DNA from: Methanomassiliicoccus sp. UBA386
GTDB lineage: Archaea; Thermoplasmatota; Thermoplasmata; Methanomassiliicoccales; Methanomassiliicoccaceae
Assembly: GCA_002498285.1 (NCBI GenBank)
Contig: DAGU01000098.1
Span: 1-12,020, forward strand
Length of the DNA: 12,020 nucleotides
Direction of reading: 5' to 3'
The notes beneath the pieces were generated by a model. The model saw only the letters and a program-made list of their open reading frames with translations. It searched no databases and had not been told where the DNA came from. Numbering within the stretch: the first letter of the stretch is position 1; every line of letters begins with the position of its first letter. Shown piece after piece: positions 5,828-11,817 of this stretch. Position numbers and translations under genes: made by a program.

Positions 5828-7108
5828 ATGGCTGAACGAAGGCATGGCCGGTTCAAGGAGACCGTGATCTCCTGGAGCCCCTTGAAGAAGAGCTTGTTCA
5901 TCCTGGCCGTCGGCATCATCGTGTACGGCACGGTCATCGTCCTTGACAGCTCAGTCATTTCACAGTTGTCCGGCACGGAGAACATGCACTCTGACATCGA
6001 GGCGTACCGTGCCCGGACATCAACGATACTGGGGGGCGGGCTCCTGTATACGGATGTCCATACTGAGACGCCTCCCCTGATCAATTACCTCCTAGTGCCG
6101 GCCCAGCTGCTAGGCGGATCGGACCATATCTGGGTCTACTCTGCGTACTTCTCCGTCTTCGGTATATTGAGCGGCCTACTGATGTATCTGACCCTTCGAA
6201 GGTTTGATGATTCAATTGCGTTCGCAATGGGATTGCTGTTCATCTTATCTCCCTTCGGTTTTCTTGAAGGAGGTCTGGCGAACGACGAAACGATAGTAGC
6301 GTTCACGGTCATCGTCCCGGCCCTGCTCATGGTCCTAGAGCGCAGCCGGTTTGCCTCTCTTGCCATCGGTCTCGGCATATGGACAAAGATGTGGGCCATA
6401 CTTTTAGCTCCTGTTCACTTTCTGCAATTGCGCTCCTGGAAGGAACGTTTGCTGGTGATCGGAATAATCGCCGGAGTATCCATCGCCGTGGCCACGCCCT
6501 TCCTTTTATTGGCCGGTGACGAGTTCACTTGGTTCCTGCAGTACTATTTCATCGGGAACTCCGAGCGAAAGAACGAGGGGCTCAGCGCGCACATGTTCTT
6601 AGAACTAGGTGGTCTCGAGATCCCCAATCTGGTGTCGCTCGCTGTGGTGCTCATCGGTTTGCTGTTCGCCTACCTCTACGCATACAAGAGGGGTCTAGGG
6701 AAATGGGAGAGTATGACCCTCGCCGTGGTCGTGTTCTTTGCTCTTTATCCCAAGATGCATGGTGGATACTACCTAATCCCGGTAGCGTTCCTTCTGGCAT
6801 GGGGGGCAGAGAATTGGAAGATTGCCGCTAGATGTTTCCTGCTCTATATCCCGGTCACGCTAGCTGTGGCCTTAGCGCCCCCGATGGTGCCTGGGGACGC
6901 CCTTATCCATTTTGAAGGTTCGTGGATCTTTGGCCTGGTGTCTGCACTGGCTGCTAGCGCGATGCTGCTGGAGGCCACGTACACGGTGATGAAGAACAGG
7001 TCCTTCATCACCAGGGCCATCGAGGAGGAGAGTTCGCGAGGGTCGCCGGGTGGGCCCATGGGTTCTTCCATCTCCGGGGCCGCAGGCCTTGATGGAGAAA
7101 ACGCTTGA
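5828..7108 (+). CDS. Polytopic GT-C-like glycosyltransferase (copy 1)
   Basis: The product is 426 residues with roughly ten hydrophobic segments, the first near 22-40. The layout is that of GT-C enzymes (PMT/GT39, GT87), which take sugar from a polyprenyl phosphate on the outer face of the membrane. After the first span comes an outer loop with Asp56 (HSDIEAY), then LLYTDVHTETPPLINYL (72-88), a pattern common in these families. Further landmarks are NDETIVAF (152-159), GIWTKMW (183-189) and LYPKMHGGYYLIPVAFLLAW (306-325). A polar tail from about 389 should be cytoplasmic. It is the last gene of the operon and is clearly paralogous to the protein encoded at 7434-8759 on the other strand. Its coding sequence is visibly more AT-rich (about 43-50 percent GC in parts of 6180-6420) than its operon partners. 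Donor and acceptor are unknown. Family level is sure, biochemical role moderate. Confidence 0.75.
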   Translation: MAERRHGRFKETVISWSPLKKSLFILAVGIIVYGTVIVLDSSVISQLSGTENMHSDIEAYRARTSTILGGGLLYTDVHTETPPLINYLLVPAQLLGGSDHIWVYSAYFSVFGILSGLLMYLTLRRFDDSIAFAMGLLFILSPFGFLEGGLANDETIVAFTVIVPALLMVLERSRFASLAIGLGIWTKMWAILLAPVHFLQLRSWKERLLVIGIIAGVSIAVATPFLLLAGDEFTWFLQYYFIGNSERKNEGLSAHMFLELGGLEIPNLVSLAVVLIGLLFAYLYAYKRGLGKWESMTLAVVVFFALYPKMHGGYYLIPVAFLLAWGAENWKIAARCFLLYIPVTLAVALAPPMVPGDALIHFEGSWIFGLVSALAASAMLLEATYTVMKNRSFITRAIEEESSRGSPGGPMGSSISGAAGLDGENA

Positions 7109-7149
7109 ACTATGAATGCTCGTTGATCGGTGGCAAGATGCTCAATGGG

Positions 7150-7392
7150 TCATACGGGGCACTCTCTCGACACCACGAGCGTCACGGTGGCCTTGATGCC
7201 GGGGACGGCGCGGAGCTTCCTGATGATGATCCCCTCTAGGCCATCCATCGTCTCGGCGGAGAGCTTGGCCACAATATCGTAGACGCCGTACACGAGGGCG
7301 ACGTTCTCCACCCCCTGCAGGCGACACATCTGCTCGGCCACGCTGTCCTCCTTGCCGACGTCACAACTTACCAGCACAATGGCGGCAGGCAT
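7150..7392 (-). CDS. Stand-alone Lrp/AsnC effector-binding (RAM) domain protein
   Basis: The product is 80 residues and covers only the C-terminal ligand-binding/oligomerisation domain of Lrp/AsnC regulators. The N-terminal helix-turn-helix is absent. The βαββαβ pattern is visible: AAIVLVSC strand (3-10), helix around 14-24, QGVENVALVYGVYDIVAKLS (26-45) with the domain's typical GxYDIVAK signature, the AETMDGLEGIIIRKLRAVPG helix (46-65) and the IKATVTLVV strand (66-74). Such proteins form oligomers, often bind amino acids and may modulate full-length Lrp proteins; they cannot bind DNA themselves. The start at 7392 is supported by a TTTTTA element about 26 bases upstream, suggesting a leaderless, separately transcribed gene. 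It lies between the two convergent GT-C paralogues. Whether it regulates them is unknown. Confidence 0.85.
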   Translation of the reverse strand: MPAAIVLVSCDVGKEDSVAEQMCRLQGVENVALVYGVYDIVAKLSAETMDGLEGIIIRKLRAVPGIKATVTLVVSRECPV

Positions 7393-7415
7393 GCTATATC
7401 ATTGGCAGCAGGAGG

Positions 7416-7421
7416 TAAAAA
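7416..7421 (-). promoter_or_regulatory. TATA-like element of the RAM-domain gene
   Basis: Minus-strand TTTTTA is centred about 26 bases upstream of the ATG at 7392. It lies in the gap of about 40 bases after the stop of the upstream GT-C gene. It is a weak match to a TATA box. Confidence 0.35.
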
Positions 7422-7433
7422 GATGAGCGCCGC

Positions 7434-8759
7434 TCATTTAACGTCCTGCGTTGCCGTTCCCGACGTGACCATTGACGGCGCCGTCCTGAAAAGGGGAGCC
7501 GCCCCGGCGCGAGGGCGGTCGAGGAAGCAATCGCTCCGGAGAGCGATGCGCGTGGCATCCACCAGGATCGCCAGGCCGACCAGGAGGGTTGCCAGGCCTA
7601 TCCATGCGAACGGCGCCGACACGGTGCCGTCGTTTATTGTGAACTCCAGGGCCTGGGCGACGGACAGCGGTATATACATGCCGAGGATGCGCAGCAGCAC
7701 CCTGCGATCTTCGGCCGCCCACACCACCAGGAAGCTGAACGGTATGACGAAGTAGCTCAGTCTGATCATGGGATATATGCATAGGAATGCCACCGTCACC
7801 ACCAGGCATGAGCGCCAGACGTCCAGCTTTCGCCTCCAGCAATACCAGTAGGAGGCAATGAGCGCGGCTGTGGTGATCAAAGCGCCCACGCTTCCGGGGA
7901 CCACTATCCCGACGGCGCTGAGCAGCCCCACGACGGACATGCCGGCCCCGCCGTCATTGTCGCCCAGCATGTAGTAGGTCGGGAACTGCAGGAACTCGAT
8001 CGGACATATGGCCAGGAAGGGGAGCGCCACCACCAGCGAGATGAGGGTCGCCAGTCCGATATGGCGGAGGCGCTGTTTCCGGTCGGAGAGCTTGATGAAC
8101 ATGATCGGGTAAAGGATGATGGAGAGGAACTTGGTCCAGAATCCAAGAATGACGCCCGCGGTCGCTCCCTTGAGGTTCCCTCTGAGGAACAGCAACACGG
8201 GAAAGATGAACAGGAACGCCACTATGGGCTCGTCCTGCACGCCCAGGGTCGAGTCCACAATGAGGAAGGGGCTCAGGAGCAGCAGGGCCGCGGCGATGAA
8301 CGCCAAATGGTCGTTCCATTCCCTCAGGACTAGGTAGGTGGACAAGGACGAGAGAAGCGCGAAGAGGGAGAACCAGATCTCGTAGGCCCACCACTCGCCT
8401 CCCGCCAGCTGTGGTGGCAGAAAAAGATAGTTGATGAGCGGCGGCGACTCGACAGGGAACGAGCCATACGGAACGTCTCGATATATCATGCCTCCATTTA
8501 GAATGAGCCGGGCCCTCTCCTGGAAGATGGACAGGTCGGAGGAGTTGGCGAAGTTCTGGTCGATGAACGAACGCAGCAGCAAGCCGTCCATGAGGATGAG
8601 GCCGCCGTAGATCAGGACCGATATGAGGAGCAGTGTCAATAACCGCCGGCGGGGGGTTAGATTGCCCAGTTTGGCGTTCAGACGCGACCAGCGGCCGTCC
8701 TTTATTATAGTCCTCGTTTCAGCTTCCATGCCGCCCCCATGCCTCCGGTACGCCTGCAT
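7434..8759 (-). CDS. Polytopic GT-C-like glycosyltransferase (copy 2)
   Basis: The 441-residue multi-spanning membrane protein is paralogous to copy 1 (5828-7108). Matching blocks are SSDLSIF (73-79) with Asp75, MIYRDV...ESPPLINYLFLPPQLAGG (91-121), QDEPIVAF (175-182), GFWTKF (206-211) and IYPMIRLSYFVIPFSFLVVW (328-347), then AAED. The first span is at about 40-58. It probably uses a lipid-linked sugar on the outer membrane face, as inferred for copy 1. Unlike copy 1 it has the GC-rich codon use of its surroundings. ATG 8759 is supported by a weak TATA-like element about 25 bases upstream. ATG 8729, ten residues in, is an alternative. It follows the unrecognised 116-residue gene by 37 bases on the same strand and could be cotranscribed with it. 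Sugar donor and acceptor are unknown. Confidence 0.75.
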   Translation of the reverse strand: MQAYRRHGGGMEAETRTIIKDGRWSRLNAKLGNLTPRRRLLTLLLISVLIYGGLILMDGLLLRSFIDQNFANSSDLSIFQERARLILNGGMIYRDVPYGSFPVESPPLINYLFLPPQLAGGEWWAYEIWFSLFALLSSLSTYLVLREWNDHLAFIAAALLLLSPFLIVDSTLGVQDEPIVAFLFIFPVLLFLRGNLKGATAGVILGFWTKFLSIILYPIMFIKLSDRKQRLRHIGLATLISLVVALPFLAICPIEFLQFPTYYMLGDNDGGAGMSVVGLLSAVGIVVPGSVGALITTAALIASYWYCWRRKLDVWRSCLVVTVAFLCIYPMIRLSYFVIPFSFLVVWAAEDRRVLLRILGMYIPLSVAQALEFTINDGTVSAPFAWIGLATLLVGLAILVDATRIALRSDCFLDRPRAGAAPLFRTAPSMVTSGTATQDVK

Positions 8760-8777
8760 CGGCCATGCGGCGGCGTC

Positions 8778-8786
8778 GATTTAGTG
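8778..8786 (-). promoter_or_regulatory. Weak TATA-like element upstream of GT-C copy 2
   Basis: Minus-strand CACTAAATC is centred about 24 bases before the ATG at 8759. It is a poor consensus match, and read-through from the gene ending at 8797 is the alternative. Confidence 0.25.
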
Positions 8787-8796
8787 TTTTCTCCGC

Positions 8797-9147
8797 TCAG
8801 TCGGCAATGATCTCCCTGGCCGTTACCCCCACCTCTTCCATGCTGGACAGCTGGATGTCTGGGTGGGCGAACACCCCGAGATGCTGGTCCACGGCGCTCA
8901 GTACGGCCTCGGGAACTATGACGATGACCTCCACGCCCCGGTCGATAAGGTCATTGTAGTCCTGTACGGCGTCGCGGTTCTTCCAGGAGCGCTCCGTCTC
9001 CAGAAATTCGCATCTGACCAGGTTGCCGGAGCTGTCGTGATAATGAATGGCGCACCAGTCGTCCATGATCTCCGGACTTGCCACCAGTTCACTGTCCTCC
9101 ATCATGCTTGCCATTCTCTCTTCGAGTGCATGCTGCAGGTCTATCAT
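8797..9147 (-). CDS. Conserved-looking hypothetical protein, 116 residues
   Basis: I do not recognise a family. The protein is acidic and soluble-looking, with no signal peptide or membrane span. The N-terminal helix (1-17) has four methionines nearby. A predicted β-rich middle (DDWCAIHYHDSSGNLVRCEF, 29-48) leads to ETERSWKNRD (50-59), a helix, then a hydrophobic strand GVEVIVIVPEAV (71-82). The alternation of a Glu-bearing strand, a polar ETERSWKNRD turn and a helix ending in a buried strand vaguely recalls small α/β nuclease-like folds, but no catalytic motif can be claimed. The coding frame has a strong third-position GC bias. TATA-like sequences lie at 9173-9177 (leaderless) and 9192-9198. 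It is divergent from the RusA-type gene and 37 bases upstream of GT-C copy 2. Confidence 0.6.
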   Translation of the reverse strand: MIDLQHALEERMASMMEDSELVASPEIMDDWCAIHYHDSSGNLVRCEFLETERSWKNRDAVQDYNDLIDRGVEVIVIVPEAVLSAVDQHLGVFAHPDIQLSSMEEVGVTAREIIAD

Positions 9148-9172
9148 GGGGCGTCAGGTGTTGAGCGAGGAG

Positions 9173-9177
9173 TATAA
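9173..9177 (-). promoter_or_regulatory. TATA-like element of the 116-residue gene
   Basis: Minus-strand GTTATACT, core TTATA, is centred about 27 bases upstream of the ATG at 9147. A second candidate, minus-strand TTTAATA at 9192-9198, would give a leader of about 22 bases. Confidence 0.35.
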
Positions 9178-9246
9178 CAACATTTCGGTCTATTAAAGCG
9201 TCACGGGAACAGATCGCGAGCAGTTTCGGCCTGGCCGAGGACGCAC

Positions 9247-9252
9247 TTTTAT
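9247..9252 (+). promoter_or_regulatory. TATA box of the RusA-type gene
   Basis: TTTTAT predicts transcription near 9275. The leader of about 24 bases carries a G-rich stretch just before the ATG at 9299. Confidence 0.4.
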
Positions 9253-9298
9253 CACTATTAACGACAATGGGGCGCCGTCCGACGCAAGAGCGGCGGGG

Positions 9299-9835
9299 AT
9301 GGGAATGACTGGAATAGACCTCGACGAGCCTCAGGAGATAATATCGTTCATCGTGCTGGGAGAGCCATCGCCCGAAGGCAGCACACGCTCGTTCTACATT
9401 CCCAAGCTGAACAGGACCGTCACGACACATCAGAACCAGACCCGGCTCAATGCCTGGCGGAACCGGGTAGCCACCGAGGCCCAGAACGTCCTTTTCGAAC
9501 GTGAATGGACCTCCGACCGCGCCTCGGCATACACGCTGGATGTGGATTTCGTTCTCCCGAGGCCGCCCTCTGTGCCGCCCCACCGCCGCATACGGCCGAC
9601 GGTAAAACCGGACATAGATAAGTTGGTAAGGGCGATCAACGACGCTCTTACCGGGATCCTGTTCCCGGACGACTGCCAGGTCGTCTCGATCAGGGTGACC
9701 AAGGATTATGAGGGCGAGCGGCGTCCGGGCGCCTATCTTCGCGTGTGCAGGTATCAGAACGTCTTTGATAAGAGGAAAAAGGCAAAGAAGAAGGTCGCGG
9801 ATGACGACCTCCTCTTCGATCCCCGGGACGACTGA
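9299..9835 (+). CDS. RusA-family Holliday-junction endodeoxyribonuclease
   Basis: The 178-residue protein matches RusA-type resolvases, dimeric metal-dependent nucleases that cut four-way DNA junctions. The opening strand FIVLGEPSPEGSTRSF (17-32) fits the family's F.v.G.P.pKgR pattern. The helix TRLNAWRNRVATEAQ (48-62) follows, then strand TLDVDFVLPRPPS (79-91). The core is KPDIDKLVRAINDALTG (103-119) with FPDDCQVV (122-129). By alignment to the Escherichia coli enzyme as I recall it, catalytic Asp70/Asp72/Asp91 correspond to Asp105/Asp107 and Asp124 or Asp125; Arg111 stands where that enzyme has Lys76. A basic stretch KRKKAKKK (158-165) and acidic tail extend beyond the core. ATG 9305 is a second possible start. 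RusA is usually phage- or prophage-borne and uncommon in archaeal chromosomes, which have Hjc. No phage genes are seen nearby. Confidence 0.85.
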   Translation: MGMTGIDLDEPQEIISFIVLGEPSPEGSTRSFYIPKLNRTVTTHQNQTRLNAWRNRVATEAQNVLFEREWTSDRASAYTLDVDFVLPRPPSVPPHRRIRPTVKPDIDKLVRAINDALTGILFPDDCQVVSIRVTKDYEGERRPGAYLRVCRYQNVFDKRKKAKKKVADDDLLFDPRDD

Positions 9836-10282
9836 TCACGCCTGGGTGACGAGGCTCCTTTTTACGTACGAGCCGATCAGCAGCGAAGCGGGATACAGCA
9901 CTTCCTCTTCCATCTGCGCGTGCAGCAGAAGCATGTCCGCGAACTTGACATGCTCCTCCAGGCCGGCGGACTCGGCCGCGGCTTGAAGGGACTCGAGCGC
10001 GATGGCGATCTGCACGTGCTCCTCCAACATTCTCGGCAGCTCCTCCCTCAGCTGGTCGGTGAGCTCAATGATCCTCTCCGGACGTTCTACCTTGCCCTCT
10101 CCGGATAGCGATAGCGAACCCAGCTGGGGGAGGGCGAACTCCTCCTCCCTATGGAAATGGGGCATCAGCAGATCGAACACGACCTGGGCCGCCTCGCCGA
10201 CCTCTCCCGGCGTGGCCATTGCCCGCTCCAGCATGGACAGCAGCTCCTCGTGCTCCTTCCTCAACGATATTGGGATCCTCAT
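9836..10282 (-). CDS. Hemerythrin-like (HHE) domain protein
   Basis: The 148-residue, almost wholly helical protein has the diiron ligand pattern of the hemerythrin/HHE family. These bind O2, NO or iron, or sense redox state, usually in the cytoplasm. Candidate ligands in order are His11 (RKEHEEL), His44 with Glu48 (HFHREEE), His89 (LEEHVQ), and His121 with Glu125 (LLHAQMEEEVLYP). These fit the H...HxxxE...H...HxxxE arrangement of a four-helix bundle. A non-helical loop lies near 51-68. There is no fused signalling domain and no signal peptide. ATG 10282 is chosen over TTG 10285. GAGG lies about 7 bases upstream, and a TATA element at 10318-10326 predicts a short leader. It follows aspS but seems separately transcribed. 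Its stop codon directly abuts the stop of the RusA-type gene. Confidence 0.85.
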   Translation of the reverse strand: MRIPISLRKEHEELLSMLERAMATPGEVGEAAQVVFDLLMPHFHREEEFALPQLGSLSLSGEGKVERPERIIELTDQLREELPRMLEEHVQIAIALESLQAAAESAGLEEHVKFADMLLLHAQMEEEVLYPASLLIGSYVKRSLVTQA

Positions 10283-10317
10283 CAAACTTCCTCGGTGAAG
10301 GATGGGAGCAGGAAGGA

Positions 10318-10326
10318 GATAATATA
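10318..10326 (-). promoter_or_regulatory. TATA box of the hemerythrin-domain gene
   Basis: Minus-strand ATATATTATC is centred about 40 bases before the ATG at 10282, predicting transcription from about 10297 with a leader of about 14 bases. Confidence 0.5.
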
Positions 10327-10331
10327 TGGCT

Positions 10332-10357
10332 AGAAGAAAGAGAAAGGGATGAAAAAG
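10332..10357 (-). terminator. Pyrimidine/T-rich terminator after aspS
   Basis: Directly after the aspS stop the minus strand carries CCTTTTTC followed by CCCTTTCTCTTTCTTC. Oligo-T runs are the known intrinsic termination signal of archaeal RNA polymerase. Its place between the aspS stop and the next TATA box supports this role. Confidence 0.5.
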
Positions 10358-10360
10358 GTT

Positions 10361-11677
10361 TCAGGGGACCAGCCTGATGCGGTCCCGTGGAAATAGTATC
10401 GCTTCTCGTATGTTCGGTAGGTCCAGCATCTTCTGGACGAGCCGCTCGATGCCAAGCCCCCAGCCCCCGTGCGGGGGCATTCCGAACCTGAATGCCTCGA
10501 GGTAGAAGTTGAACGCGGCGGGATCAAGCCCCTTCTTCTCCATCCTGGCCACCAGGCGGTCGTAGCGGTGCTCCCTCTGCCCGCCCGAGGAGATCTCCTG
10601 GCCCTTGTAGTCCAGGTCAAAGGAGTAGGAGTATGGCGTTCCGTCCTTCTCCATGATGTAGAACGGCTTGGCCTCCTCAGGATACTCCTCTATCCAGTAC
10701 ATCTCGTTACCCTGGCGGGCCATGACCTCTCCGAGAAGTTTCTCGCCCTCGGTGCCGAGGTCCTCCCCAAGCGCCAGTTTCATTCCCTCGTCATTGACCA
10801 TCTCCACGGCGTCCTGGTACGCGATGATGGGGTATGGCGCCTTGGGCAGGGAGACGTTCGCGCCCAGCAGCTCGAGCTGCTTCTGGCACCGTTCTATCAC
10901 GCCGCCGATGACCGCCTGCGTGCATCCCTCGATCATCCTCTGAACGTCCCTCTGCGAGTCGATATAGGCCATCTCGCCGTCGAAGGAGATGAACTCCGAA
11001 ACATGTCGGACGGTGTCCGACGGTTCGGCGCGGAACGCCGGTCCGATCTCGAAGACCCGGTCCAGCCCGGTGGACATGAGCATCTGCTTGTACAGCTGGG
11101 GGGACTGCGCGAGATAGGCGGTCTTATCGAAGTAGCGAAGCTCGAACAGCGTGGCGCCCCCCTCCGCCCCCGAGGCCACCAGCTTTGGCGTGAAGATCTC
11201 CACGAAGCCGTTGTCGACGAGATACTGGTCGATGAGGGCAAGCACCGTGGACTTTATCTCGAACACCGCGCGGGCCTCCGGCTTGCGGAGATCCATGAAG
11301 CGGTGGTCGAACCGGGTGTCTGGTTCCACGTTAACTTTGTCGATGACGCCCATGGGCAACGGAACGGCAGCGGCCGAGAGGACCTCAAGGCGGGTGGGGA
11401 GCACCTCGACCCCGCCCTTGGCCTGCTCGGAGGCCTTGGCGGTACCGGTCACACGCACGACGGATTCACGGGAGAGCGAGGCCATGATCTCCATGACCTC
11501 GGGTGCCGTCCTTTTCTTGGGGGCGGTGACCTGGACGATCCCGTATCGGTCGCGAAGCTGCAGAAATGAAATGCCTCCCAGGTTCCTTACGTCCTGGGCC
11601 CAGCCCTGGACCACCACCTCGCTGTCGGCGTCGGCGGGGGTGAGGCTCATGGAGGTTCGGTTCTTTACCTCGCTCAT
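10361..11677 (-). CDS. aspS: Aspartyl-tRNA synthetase, archaeal/eukaryotic type
   Basis: The 438-residue class IIb synthetase charges tRNA(Asp) with aspartate in the cytoplasm. An N-terminal OB-fold anticodon domain (about 18-105, with VVVQGWAQDVRNLGGISF and RDRYGIVQVTAPKK) precedes the catalytic core. The core shows RFMDLRKPEARA (126-137), AQSPQLYKQMLM (190-201), motif 2 with FRAE (215-218), SSGGQREHR (363-371) and motif 3 GMPPHGGWGLGIERL (399-413). It lacks the GAD insertion of bacterial AspRS. Length and C-terminal ending (FPRDRIRL) match archaeal enzymes. At two positions said to separate Asp-specific from non-discriminating archaeal AspRS, it has Gln28 (Trp in Thermococcus) and Lys87 (Lys in Thermococcus). 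ATG 11677 has GGTG six bases upstream and a TATA element at 11709-11717. It is divergent from the ferredoxin gene. Confidence 0.93.
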   Translation of the reverse strand: MSEVKNRTSMSLTPADADSEVVVQGWAQDVRNLGGISFLQLRDRYGIVQVTAPKKRTAPEVMEIMASLSRESVVRVTGTAKASEQAKGGVEVLPTRLEVLSAAAVPLPMGVIDKVNVEPDTRFDHRFMDLRKPEARAVFEIKSTVLALIDQYLVDNGFVEIFTPKLVASGAEGGATLFELRYFDKTAYLAQSPQLYKQMLMSTGLDRVFEIGPAFRAEPSDTVRHVSEFISFDGEMAYIDSQRDVQRMIEGCTQAVIGGVIERCQKQLELLGANVSLPKAPYPIIAYQDAVEMVNDEGMKLALGEDLGTEGEKLLGEVMARQGNEMYWIEEYPEEAKPFYIMEKDGTPYSYSFDLDYKGQEISSGGQREHRYDRLVARMEKKGLDPAAFNFYLEAFRFGMPPHGGWGLGIERLVQKMLDLPNIREAILFPRDRIRLVP

Positions 11678-11708
11678 TTGAACACCGGGGCTGGGATGGC
11701 TGGAAGGA

Positions 11709-11717
11709 TATAATAAT
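11709..11717 (-). promoter_or_regulatory. TATA box of aspS
   Basis: Minus-strand ATTATTATA is centred about 36 bases before the ATG at 11677. The predicted leader of about 10 bases contains GGTG. Confidence 0.5.
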
Positions 11718-11786
11718 TTAGGTGAGCCGGCGCCTAAAGTGGCGACATTGGACGCTTGCGATCGACCTTCTCCCGACTGGAAAGAG

Positions 11787-11792
11787 TAATAT
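11787..11792 (+). promoter_or_regulatory. TATA box of the ferredoxin gene
   Basis: TAATAT follows purine-rich GGAAAGAG, a plausible BRE. It is centred about 28 bases before the ATG at 11818, indicating a leaderless message. Confidence 0.5.
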
Positions 11793-11817
11793 CGCTCCCC
11801 TTGCCAATTGCACCCTC

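Noticed and set aside
9267..9308. 13-codon upstream open frame ending at the RusA-type start (ATG 9267, TGA 9306-9308)
   Set aside because: The predicted transcript start (about 9275) lies downstream of its ATG, so it would not be in the message. Kept only as a curiosity.
10469..11569. 366-codon plus-strand open frame opposite aspS
   Set aside because: This frame arises from third-position GC bias of aspS. Its product is repetitive in Leu, Arg, Gly and His with no domain, and has no promoter.
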